DNA of 6,966 nucleotides. Origin: Chitinivibrionales bacterium. GTDB taxonomy: Bacteria; Fibrobacterota; Chitinivibrionia; Chitinivibrionales; JANQEN01. Numbering within the stretch: position 1 is the stretch's first letter; every line of letters begins with the position of its first letter. The stretch covers positions 1 to 6,966 of the forward strand of contig JAUVGS010000111.1 in assembly GCA_030593665.1 (NCBI GenBank), in the 5' to 3' direction. Position numbers and translations under genes: made by a program. The notes beneath the pieces were generated by a model. The model was not told the DNA's origin. It saw nothing but the letters and a program-made list of their open reading frames with translations, and made no database searches. Shown piece after piece: positions 1-6,189 of this stretch.

Positions 1-276
1 ATCTTTGTGATATGCAGGGGTATCTTTGTGAAATGCAGGGGTATCTTTGTGAAATGCAGGGGTATCTTTGTGAAATGCAGGGGTATCTTTGTGAAATGCA
101 GAGGCATCCTTGTGAAATGCAGAGGCATCCCGGGCGAAATACAGGGGCACCGCCGCGAAATGCAGGGGTATCGGAGCGAAATGCAGGGGCCTGCCGGGCG
201 AAACACAGGGGCACCGGAGTGAAAGAAGTGGAATAACTGTTGAAAGAAAGGGGATCGGGATGAAAATGCAGGAGGC
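1..276. repeat. Tandem array of 21-22 bp units, degenerating rightward
   Basis: Unit boundaries fall at 1, 22, 43, 64, 85, 106, 127, 149, 170, 191 and about 213. Units at 22, 43 and 64 are identical, and the unit at 1 differs by one base. Units at 127 and 191 are 22 bp, all other clear ones 21 bp. Each clear unit keeps a core close to GAAATGCAGGGG, while the 6-7 bases before it vary (TTTGTG, CTTGTG, then GC-rich versions such as CCGGGC, CGCCGC, GGAGC). Two or three eroded copies follow to about 276; one at 254-276 still reads as a recognisable unit. The array enters from the left edge, so its full size is unknown. A 21-bp period leaves reading frames open automatically, so the long open frames across it (heptads MQGYLCE or CRGIFVK) are not evidence of a gene. 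No SD or start signal is seen. It is best read as an intergenic minisatellite. Confidence 0.93.
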
Positions 277-400
277 ATTCAAGCATAAATACCGTAGTTT
301 TTATAAATAACGGTATAAAAACAACTCGTATTTACACACATGGCAATACATTATTAAAAATTGTATACCCTGTATCAACCATGAAAATAAGGAGGCTTTT
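277..400 (+). promoter_or_regulatory. AT-rich leader and RBS of the FISUMP gene
   Basis: The stretch between the tandem array and the next gene is AT-rich and has no ORF of its own. The ribosome binding site AAGGAGG at 389-395 lies 5 nt before the ATG at 401 and fixes that start. TATAAA-like words occur at 302-307 and 314-319, and TATACC at 364-369 has a poor -35 match (TGGCAA, 341-346) 17 nt upstream. None of these is convincing, so the promoter position is left open. Confidence 0.5.
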
Positions 401-1687
401 ATGCAACACACATCCAAAACAGTTTTACTAACAGCTATCTTTTTTTTCGTATGTTTTTCTCAAAACATAAATATCAACGGCACAGTAACAGACACAGGTG
501 GTGCTGGTATAGAAGGTGCAATAGTACAGCTTGAAAAATATGGCTGTATGGATACAACAGGAGCAAATGGGGATTTTACAATTACAGGTACTGTTGGAAT
601 TAATAGTGAACTGAATAAACTATTACCAGACATGATTTCAGCAAATATACAAAACAATTCACTGAGTATTAATCTTGCAGACAAATCAAGTTTGGAAATT
701 ATAACTTATAATATACAAGGTAAGGTAATTTCTTTGGCAAAAAAACAATTAAATCCCGGAATTCATTCCATAAAATTACCAGTCACAAGTTCAGGCGTAT
801 ATTTTCATAAGATAAAGGCATGTAAACAGGAGTTATTATTGAAAAGTACTTTAACAGGTACTACGGCTTTTGGAACAGGAACATTTATTAAAAAATCTCC
901 TTCGATGACAGCGGCAAACAGCGCAAGAAGTTTTGACCTGATAAACGATGTGTTAAAATCAACTAAATCCGGGTATTTGAATTACCGCATTAAAATTGCA
1001 AATTCAGATACAAGCGGAATTGTAATAAAGATGATAACCTCTGCCGGCACATTAACGGATATAGACGGCAATGTATATCACACAGTAAAAATAGGAAATC
1101 AGGTATGGACAGTGGAGAATCTGCGCACGACCAGATATAACGACGGCACCGCAATTCCCCATGTTACGGATAATTCTTCATGGGAAAATCTAACTACGCC
1201 TGGTTATTGCTATTATGGTAATGATTCAACAGCCAATGCTGTTAAATACGGTGCTTTATACAACTGGTATGCGGTAAATACCGGGAAGCTTGCCCCGGCA
1301 GGCTGGCATGTCCCTGGTCTTGCCGAATGGGATACCTTAAAGAATTACTTAATAGCCAATGGATACAATTGGGACGGCACAACAACAGACAATAAAATCG
1401 GCAAGTCAATGGCGGAAAAGACGGATTGGTATTTATCAAGTGGGCAGGGTAATGTTGGAAATGGCCTTTCATCGAACAATAGCAGCGGCTTTTCGGCTTT
1501 GCCGGGCGGTTATCGTCTCAACGATGGTGATGTCAGCAACATTGGGAGCAACGGTCACTGGTGGAGTGCTACGGAGTACGGTGCGGCAGACGCATGCAAC
1601 CGTTACCTCTACTACAGTAACGGCAACCTTAGCAGGAGCAACTACAGTAAGGCGTTTGGTTTTTCCGTTCGGTTGTTGCGGGATTGA
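401..1687 (+). CDS. Exported FISUMP-domain protein with regulatory-like and T9SS-sorting-like modules
   Basis: This 428-aa protein is predicted to be exported. Residues 1-21 form a signal peptide (K6, then a hydrophobic run to FFFVCFSQ) without a clear lipobox. Residues 24-66 resemble a carboxypeptidase-regulatory-like/Ig fold (GTVTDTGGAGIEGA, later GANGDFTITG). Residues 97-150 look like a T9SS C-terminal sorting-type beta module (YNIQGKVISL, then GVYFHKIKA), here internal rather than terminal. A linker of the KSGYLNYRIKIANSDTSGI type precedes the FISUMP domain at about 216-428, which carries hallmark segments IGNQVWTVENLR, YGALYNWYAVNTGKL, GWHVP, GFSALPGGYR, WWSATEY and a closing GFSVRLLRD. 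The function of FISUMP proteins is not established; a surface binding or adhesion role is plausible. The AAGGAGG at 389-395 supports the start. The 3' end has unusual codon use (see the variable-region entry). FISUMP assignment is firm; the other modules are moderately sure. Confidence 0.93.
   Translation: MQHTSKTVLLTAIFFFVCFSQNININGTVTDTGGAGIEGAIVQLEKYGCMDTTGANGDFTITGTVGINSELNKLLPDMISANIQNNSLSINLADKSSLEIITYNIQGKVISLAKKQLNPGIHSIKLPVTSSGVYFHKIKACKQELLLKSTLTGTTAFGTGTFIKKSPSMTAANSARSFDLINDVLKSTKSGYLNYRIKIANSDTSGIVIKMITSAGTLTDIDGNVYHTVKIGNQVWTVENLRTTRYNDGTAIPHVTDNSSWENLTTPGYCYYGNDSTANAVKYGALYNWYAVNTGKLAPAGWHVPGLAEWDTLKNYLIANGYNWDGTTTDNKIGKSMAEKTDWYLSSGQGNVGNGLSSNNSSGFSALPGGYRLNDGDVSNIGSNGHWWSATEYGAADACNRYLYYSNGNLSRSNYSKAFGFSVRLLRD
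1541..1684 (+). other. Candidate hypervariable (DGR VR-like) 3' end of the FISUMP gene
   Basis: By hand count, all 13 Asn/Tyr/His/Asp/Cys codons from residue 384 to 415 end in C. Earlier in the same domain (residues 214-380) only 15 of 47 such codons do. Codons in this stretch are of the form NNC with varied first two bases (aac, tac, cac, gac, tgc, agc, ctc). This is what adenine-directed mutagenesis of AAC codons would leave. The block is followed by an adenine-free run of 32 nt at 1651-1682, where an initiation-of-mutagenic-homology segment would sit in a DGR target. DGR targets are known to end in C-type-lectin-like folds. No template repeat or reverse transcriptase lies in this window, so the call is a hypothesis. 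Recent gene conversion from a paralogue with other codon habits is the main alternative. Confidence 0.35.
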
Positions 1688-1707
1688 CTATTTGACAATT
1701 TGACTAT
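1684..1707 (+). repeat. Three octamers TTGACWAT giving stops in all three frames
   Basis: TTGACTAT (1684-1691), TTGACAAT (1692-1699) and TTGACTAT (1700-1707) are consecutive copies with period 8. The TGA in the first copy (1685-1687) is the actual stop of the FISUMP gene. Because 8 is not a multiple of 3, the TGAs at 1685, 1693 and 1701 fall in the three different forward frames. Confidence 0.85.
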
Positions 1708-1719
1708 TTTCTTTATATT

Positions 1720-1753
1720 ACCCGCGAAGCGGGTCGAATTTCATTTTTGAAAT
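1720..1753 (+). terminator. GC-rich hairpin plus second AT-rich hairpin, possible terminator
   Basis: ACCCGC (1720-1725) and GCGGGT (1729-1734) form a perfect 6-bp stem around the loop GAA, 33 nt after the FISUMP stop. A second inverted repeat, ATTTCA (1738-1743) with TGAAAT (1748-1753) around TTTT, follows at once. The T-run (1744-1748) is about 9 nt beyond the first stem, so this is not a textbook intrinsic terminator. It could instead be a recombination hairpin if the upstream gene is a DGR target. Confidence 0.4.
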
Positions 1754-1806
1754 ATGAGCACATATACTGAATTACCTGCTTTATAAAGCGATGTATGATT
1801 TGCCGC

Positions 1807-1835
1807 TTGATATATTTCTATGACATTGATATATT
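1807..1835 (+). promoter_or_regulatory. Sigma-70-like promoter for the TPR-lpoB-COG3014 operon
   Basis: The -35 element TTGATA (1807-1812) matches TTGACA at 5 of 6 positions. The -10 element TATATT (1830-1835) matches TATAAT at 5 of 6, and the spacer is exactly 17 nt. Transcription would begin near 1842, inside the hexamer array that follows, about 55 nt before the first start codon. The region is AT-rich, so chance matches are possible. Confidence 0.5.
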
Positions 1836-1836
1836 T

Positions 1837-1893
1837 TAATCGTAATCGTACTCATAATCAAATTTTATTTTCTTTCGATTAGGATTAGGATTA
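1837..1893. repeat. Inverted hexamer arrays (TAATCN / NGATTA) in the operon leader
   Basis: The left arm at 1837-1860 reads TAATCG, TAATCG, TACTCA, TAATCA. The right arm at 1876-1893 reads CGATTA, GGATTA, GGATTA. Opposed, 1837-1853 and 1877-1893 give three 5-bp blocks (TAATC/GATTA twice, plus a block with one mismatch), separated by single G-G mismatches, with a loop of about 23 nt. The right arm runs into the ribosome binding region (GGATTAGGGG) of the next gene, so the fold could mask translation initiation. The structure is visible; the regulatory effect is inferred. Confidence 0.65.
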
Positions 1894-1896
1894 GGG

Positions 1897-3888
1897 GTGA
1901 AATCGGTGCAAAAAAAAGAATACAAACCTGTTTACCGCGTATTTCCCCGCATGGGAATTTTCTTTGTAATTGGTTGTACACTTTTATTTCTTCACTGTGC
2001 CTATCTGAATACGTTTTATAATGCAAAAACTGCTTTTAATAAAACATTTAAGGCACATATGAAATTAAGGCGTATGGAGGCTGATACAACCAATGACCTT
2101 CCGGATGAGATACAACAGGGATATGACCGCGTAATTGCCAAATCGACAAAAATTCTGGAGGTTTATCCTAAACGCAGGAAAAGGCATGATGACGCCTCTT
2201 TCCTCAAGGCAAAAGCAACGTATTACAAAAGTGAATTCGCGTCTGCGATACGCCGTTTCAAGCAATTTCAAAAGGAATATCAAAACAGCCCCTTTATACC
2301 GGAATCCTATCTTCTTTTAGGTAAAGCTTATCTCGAAGAAAATTATCTGGAGAAGGCAGAAGAAATTTTTCAATTAATTCTCGAGAAATATACCAGGTTA
2401 AATAACAATGAGGAAATAACCCTTCTCATGGCTCAAGTGGCAATAAAGAGGGAAGGCAAGTCTCAGGCAATAAGGATTCTTGAAGAGAGTCTTCGCAGTG
2501 TAAAATCTGATGAGCGAAAGTTGGAGATTATTCTTAAGCTGTGTCCATTGTATATTGACCTGAAACTCTATGATAAAGCCATAGCTTTAATAAAAAAAGC
2601 ACCGCGTAATAAAGATTTACAGAACTATCTTTTTCAGATAGTTTTTAATCTCCTTATTTGTTATAAAAAACAGGAGGAGTATACCAAAGCGCTCGCATTG
2701 ACAGATAAAATGCTTAAGAATAATCAGTATGTGAAGCAGATACCCAGGCTTCTCATGGAAAAAGGCATTATTCTTAAAGAGATGGGGCAGATAGAAGAGG
2801 CGGTTAAAATATTCGAGGAAGTCGCTGAAGGGGATGGAACAAATGCGGTTAAGGGAAGTGCGTGGTACGAGCTTGCTTGTATTTATCAGCATGAGTTTGG
2901 CGATTTCGAAAAAGCAAAGGAGTGCTATGAAAAAGTTGTGTCCCTTTCATCTAATGAGCGTATTGTTGATATTGCCAATACAAGAATACAGGGGATAGAC
3001 CAGCGGCTGGAATATCTCAATAAGATTGAAAGTATTGGAGAGTCCGGGAAGGAAAAGAGCAGTGATACAACGGAGAATAAGAATCTGCTCGTGTATAAGC
3101 TGGGTGAAATATATTGGTTGAACCTGCATGAACCGGATTCCGCGCTGCAAATTTTTTATACTATTTTTATCGATACCCTTGCAGACAGCGCCTTGATGAT
3201 GAAGTCACTCTATGCCAGTGCATGGATACTCCGATATGTAAAGGAAGACACGGTCGTTGCCGATAGCTTGTGTACTATTATAATAAAAAATTATCCGGCA
3301 ACCATTGTTGCTCAGAAAGCCCAGCAGGACCTTGGTGTACCGGTGACCGTTCAAACACGGGAGGACTCCGCACAACTGGCATTTATCGAAGCGGAACGGC
3401 TCTTTTTTAACAAAAACGATGCGGTCGCAGCGGTAAACGCCTATTATAAAATCTCCAGGAAATATACCGATTTGCCTGAGATAGCTTCTAATAGTATCTA
3501 TGCATCTGCCTGGTTATGTGATAATATTCTTCACAAGAATAAAAAGGCACTTATGCTGTATAGAAAACTGTGTGATTCTTTTCCGGAATCGGAGCTGTGT
3601 CTTAATGAAGCAAAGCCTCGTATTAAAATTGTCGAAGATACGCTGAAAGTTCTTGAGATGACGAAAAAGAAAAAGGGTAAAAAGAAAATTGCCGAAAAGG
3701 AAACTGTTACAGAAGAGAAGGATACTACACTTGATGTGGTGGAGGATGAATTGCTTGTTGAAGAGGATAAAGATACGGCAGATACGATGACGGCACAGCC
3801 GCCATCCCTTGAGCAGACTATTAAAACCCCCAAAAAATCTGAACGGCAGAAGATAATCAGGAAAAGAAGACCCAGGCCTGATCAATAA
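1897..3888 (+). CDS. Large TPR-repeat lipoprotein, first gene of the lpoB operon
   Basis: This is a 663-aa protein. A basic N-terminus leads into a hydrophobic stretch (MGIFFVIGCTLLFLHC) and then CAYLNTFYNAK. The C-x-Y-x-N-T-F-Y-N-A pattern recalls TPR lipoproteins of FCB-group bacteria, making Cys34 the likely lipidated residue, although His at -1 is unusual. Cys27 (VIGC) is an alternative lipobox. Residues about 100-365 hold helical TPR-type repeats, for example SYLLLGKAYLEENYLEKAEEIF, taken here as 137-158, and 323-348. A second pair of related repeats at about 400-480 and 494-575 shares the word YASAW. Residues 588-663 are a charged Lys/Glu/Asp tail. Start choice is uncertain: GTG 1897 has AGGA 6 nt upstream, GTG 1906 has AGGGG at 8 nt, and ATG 1951 has no SD and would lose the basic n-region. 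It probably acts as a periplasmic scaffold at the outer membrane; the specific function is unknown. Confidence 0.92.
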   Translation: MKSVQKKEYKPVYRVFPRMGIFFVIGCTLLFLHCAYLNTFYNAKTAFNKTFKAHMKLRRMEADTTNDLPDEIQQGYDRVIAKSTKILEVYPKRRKRHDDASFLKAKATYYKSEFASAIRRFKQFQKEYQNSPFIPESYLLLGKAYLEENYLEKAEEIFQLILEKYTRLNNNEEITLLMAQVAIKREGKSQAIRILEESLRSVKSDERKLEIILKLCPLYIDLKLYDKAIALIKKAPRNKDLQNYLFQIVFNLLICYKKQEEYTKALALTDKMLKNNQYVKQIPRLLMEKGIILKEMGQIEEAVKIFEEVAEGDGTNAVKGSAWYELACIYQHEFGDFEKAKECYEKVVSLSSNERIVDIANTRIQGIDQRLEYLNKIESIGESGKEKSSDTTENKNLLVYKLGEIYWLNLHEPDSALQIFYTIFIDTLADSALMMKSLYASAWILRYVKEDTVVADSLCTIIIKNYPATIVAQKAQQDLGVPVTVQTREDSAQLAFIEAERLFFNKNDAVAAVNAYYKISRKYTDLPEIASNSIYASAWLCDNILHKNKKALMLYRKLCDSFPESELCLNEAKPRIKIVEDTLKVLEMTKKKKGKKKIAEKETVTEEKDTTLDVVEDELLVEEDKDTADTMTAQPPSLEQTIKTPKKSERQKIIRKRRPRPDQ

Positions 3889-3938
3889 TTCTAAAGGATA
3901 ACGATACCATTAATCATATTTCCAGAGGAGGTTTCATC

Positions 3939-4544
3939 ATGATGAAACAATTTTTTAAAGTAATTGGCGTAGTGATTCTACTCACTCTTTTAACCGGATG
4001 TGGCGGGAAAACGGTGACACGGATCGATACTGATACTACCGTTGATCTCAGTGGCAAGTGGAATGATGCGGATTCACGGATGGTTGCGGAGGAGATGATT
4101 AAAGACTGTTTGTCAAAACCATGGTACACTAGATATGAAGGTGCCAATGCCGTGCCTCGGATAATTGTCGGTAAAATTCGCAACAGGAGTCATGAGCATA
4201 TTAATACCGAGACATTTGTTAAAGATATGGAACGGACTCTGATCAATTCCGGGAAGGTTGAATTTGTCGCAAGTAAAGATGAACGAGAACAGATTCGAGA
4301 AGAACGGGATGATCAGATGGCTGACAATGCCTCAGACGAAACCGTTAAAGTTGATGGCCAGGAAGTTGGGGCGGATATTATGCTGTATGGGAGTATTAAT
4401 ACCATTGCTGATGCTGAAGGCAATCAAACGATCATGTACTATCAGGTTGATCTTGAGCTGGTGGAAATTGAGTCGCATAGAAAACTGTGGATTGGAACGA
4501 AAAAAATAAAGAAGCATATAACCCAGGGTAAAGCTAAACTGTAA
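3939..4544 (+). CDS. lpoB: LpoB-type penicillin-binding protein activator lipoprotein
   Basis: This 201-aa lipoprotein matches the LpoB/YcfM family. In Escherichia coli, LpoB sits in the outer membrane and reaches through the periplasm to stimulate the bifunctional peptidoglycan synthase PBP1B. Residues 1-20 form a lipoprotein signal ending in the lipobox LTGC, with Cys21 lipidated and GGK after it. Family hallmarks follow in order: VDLSGKWNDADSR (35-47), the VGKIRNRSHEHINTETF block with VKDMERTLINSGKV near the middle, the acidic REQIREERDDQ segment, GADIMLYGSINTI, and a final YQVDLELVEIES with KLWIGTKKIKK. The linker after the lipid anchor is short compared with the E. coli protein. AGAGGAGG (3924-3931) lies 7 nt before the start. 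The gene follows the TPR gene by 50 nt and precedes the next lipoprotein gene by 17 nt, consistent with one operon. The PBP partner is not in the window. Confidence 0.93.
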   Translation: MMKQFFKVIGVVILLTLLTGCGGKTVTRIDTDTTVDLSGKWNDADSRMVAEEMIKDCLSKPWYTRYEGANAVPRIIVGKIRNRSHEHINTETFVKDMERTLINSGKVEFVASKDEREQIREERDDQMADNASDETVKVDGQEVGADIMLYGSINTIADAEGNQTIMYYQVDLELVEIESHRKLWIGTKKIKKHITQGKAKL

Positions 4545-4561
4545 ATTATACATGACTTTTT

Positions 4562-6013
4562 ATGCAAAAACGTTATCATAAAAATAGCATATACTGTATC
4601 GTTATATGTGTACTGCTCCTGCTCCTTTCATGTACTACACGTCAGACAAAACGGATAGAACTGCTGAAGGAGTCGTTTACTACTCAAGAGTATCAAAAAA
4701 CTATTGATAAGATAAAGCAGTCTGGCGATCTGTATGGCAACCTGAACCGGTTTCTTTACTGGTTTGATCTTGGATTGCTTTATCATTATATTGGCCGGTT
4801 TGATTCCAGTATAACACATCTTGAAAAGGCGGAACAGGTACTTGATGATCTCTATGCCCGATCGGTCACCAATGAAATAGCAAGTATCATGACCAATGAT
4901 AACCTGCGACCTTACCGCGCCCGGCGATACGAGCAGGTCCTTCTGCATCAGTTCCTTTCGTTCAATTACCTGGCCAAGAATGAAATTGATGAAGCTCTTG
5001 TTGAGATGCGGAAAGTGAAGCTTGTCTTTGATCGTTTTAAATCAAAAGATAAGGATAAGGATAAGTACAATGACGATGGTATGGCACATTTCCTCTCTTC
5101 TCTTCTGTATGATGCCCAGGGAGACGATAATGATGCGGTCATTGCACTGTATAAATCAGTTTCTGCTTACCGGAACGGGCCTGTACCGGTACCATCCCGG
5201 GTAAGCGATCTTGCCTATTACAGATTACTCGATGATGAGCGGGAGCATGATATTGAAGAGCTGCAACTTGAACCTGAGAATGAGCGGGAAAATATTCCCG
5301 GGTTGTATACGATACCCCAGAGTGAAATTATACTTATCGGTTATACCGGTTTATCTCCTGTTCTTGGGGAAACAGTATACTGGGGTACGTATGTGGTAGA
5401 CGGGGTACTCATTATCCATTATCGAAATCCCTATGGCGACACGGTTACTTTGCCTCTACCGGCGCCGCCAATCCCGAACAAGGAAGCAGGTGATGGAAAA
5501 ACAAAATCCGGTACGACATTTCATATTAAATTTGCGCTGCCATCATTTGTAGAAAGAGAATCCCAGGCCGACCGGTTCGCCATAGTATTGGATGATACTT
5601 CAGGGAAAGAGATACTGAGTATACCTTTAACAGATACGGATATTTTATTGGAGAAAGATTTACACGATAATCATGCAAAAACAATTGCACGAACTGCTCT
5701 TCGGGTTGTGTTGCGGACGATTGCGCAACAGCGAACTAAAAAGGCCTTGCGTACAGAATCACCGTTAGCAAATTTATTTCTTAATTTCGGCACGGATCTT
5801 TTAGCCGATCAGCTTGAAAAAGCTGATACCAGGCTCTGCTTTTTATTACCACGGGCAATTCATATTGCCAGAATACCGGTTGCCTCCGGCACACGCCATG
5901 TCAGGGCTGTTGTTTTAAACAACAGAAAGGAGGTGATAGATGAGAAAGAATGGAGGGATATTTTTATTAAGGAAGGGGAAAAAAAGTTTGTCTTTTATCC
6001 GGTATTAAAGTAA
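4562..6013 (+). CDS. COG3014-like TPR lipoprotein, third gene of the lpoB operon
   Basis: This is a 483-aa protein with a lipoprotein signal (basic QKRYHK, then a leucine-rich run) and lipobox LLSC, lipid on Cys24. Residues about 35-230 are helical and TPR-like: LGLLYHYIGRFDSSITHLEKAE (read here from 70), VTNEIASIMTNDNLRPYRARRYEQ, then a repeat with NEIDEALVEMRKV. A Lys-Asp run sits at 162-168. Residues 254-360 are beta-rich (SEIILIGYTGLSPV, GETVYWGTY). A helical stretch with ARTALRVVLRTIAQQ follows at about 376-395, and the end (LPRAIHIARIPVASGTRHVRA) looks beta-rich. The order TPR, conserved NDN-x-PYR, beta segment and ARIP-x-x-SGT resembles the COG3014 family of unknown function. There is no recognisable SD before ATG 4562, so expression may depend on coupling to lpoB. 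The operon context suggests an accessory role in envelope growth; this is inference. Confidence 0.88.
   Translation: MQKRYHKNSIYCIVICVLLLLLSCTTRQTKRIELLKESFTTQEYQKTIDKIKQSGDLYGNLNRFLYWFDLGLLYHYIGRFDSSITHLEKAEQVLDDLYARSVTNEIASIMTNDNLRPYRARRYEQVLLHQFLSFNYLAKNEIDEALVEMRKVKLVFDRFKSKDKDKDKYNDDGMAHFLSSLLYDAQGDDNDAVIALYKSVSAYRNGPVPVPSRVSDLAYYRLLDDEREHDIEELQLEPENERENIPGLYTIPQSEIILIGYTGLSPVLGETVYWGTYVVDGVLIIHYRNPYGDTVTLPLPAPPIPNKEAGDGKTKSGTTFHIKFALPSFVERESQADRFAIVLDDTSGKEILSIPLTDTDILLEKDLHDNHAKTIARTALRVVLRTIAQQRTKKALRTESPLANLFLNFGTDLLADQLEKADTRLCFLLPRAIHIARIPVASGTRHVRAVVLNNRKEVIDEKEWRDIFIKEGEKKFVFYPVLK
5940..6008 (+). CDS. Possible 22-codon overlapping micro-ORF with a perfect SD
   Basis: AAAGGAGGTGAT at 5926-5937 is a 12-nt perfect complement to the usual 16S rRNA 3' end. 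Its GGAGG is 6 nt before an ATG at 5940 that is out of frame with the host lipoprotein gene. The frame runs 22 codons (starting MRKNGGIFLLRKGKK, strongly basic) and stops at TAA 6006-6008, 5 nt before the host stop. This is the strongest SD in the window, but the bases also encode NRKEVID in the host gene. Translation of the micro-ORF is therefore unproven, and the site may only act as an internal pausing sequence. Confidence 0.25.
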   Translation: MRKNGGIFLLRKGKKSLSFIRY

Positions 6014-6069
6014 TATTTTCTTACTACTGAATGAGAGATCAGGCAGGCTTTTTCATGGGCTGACTTACT

Positions 6070-6086
6070 CCCCGACAGGGGTTTCT
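6070..6086 (+). terminator. Weak hairpin after the lpoB operon
   Basis: CCCC (6070-6073) pairs with GGGG (6078-6081) around GACA and is followed by TTTCT. The stem is only 4 bp, so termination here is a guess from position, 57 nt after the operon's last stop and upstream of the next promoter. Confidence 0.25.
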
Positions 6087-6101
6087 ATATAACATTTATA
6101 C

Positions 6102-6128
6102 TTGCGAACATGGTACATATGATATAAT
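6102..6128 (+). promoter_or_regulatory. Extended -10 promoter for the terminal lipoprotein gene
   Basis: A perfect TATAAT (6123-6128) is preceded by TG at 6120-6121, giving the extended -10 form TGATATAAT. A partial -35, TTGCGA (6102-6107), is 15 nt upstream, which is short, but extended -10 promoters tolerate weak -35 elements. Transcription would begin near 6135, giving a leader of about 55 nt to the ATG at 6190. Confidence 0.5.
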
Positions 6129-6189
6129 TTTAACATTAATAACCAGATAATATATCCATTATTCATGTCTTTTTCATTAAGGAGGTTTC

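Noticed and set aside
1..212. CRISPR array
   Set aside because: The variable segment is only 6-7 bp and the repeat core about 15 bp, far too short for spacers and repeats. No cas genes are present.
7..236. Two overlapping open frames (71 and 74 codons) across the tandem array
   Set aside because: A 21-bp repeat keeps frames open by construction; there is no SD, both frames are equally open, and the 22-bp units shift the heptad frame as decay would.
1359..1703. 114-codon + strand ORF overlapping the FISUMP domain
   Set aside because: It is out of frame with a clearly conserved domain, has no SD, and its composition is explained as a shadow of the real gene.
1876..1893. Telomere-like TTAGGA repeat
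   Set aside because: Only about three units are present, and they mirror the TAATCG array just upstream, so a leader hairpin explains them better.
3531..3833. Serine-rich 100-codon ORF on the - strand
   Set aside because: It is the complement of the Lys/Glu/Asp-rich tail of the TPR lipoprotein; low complexity on the coding strand produces it.
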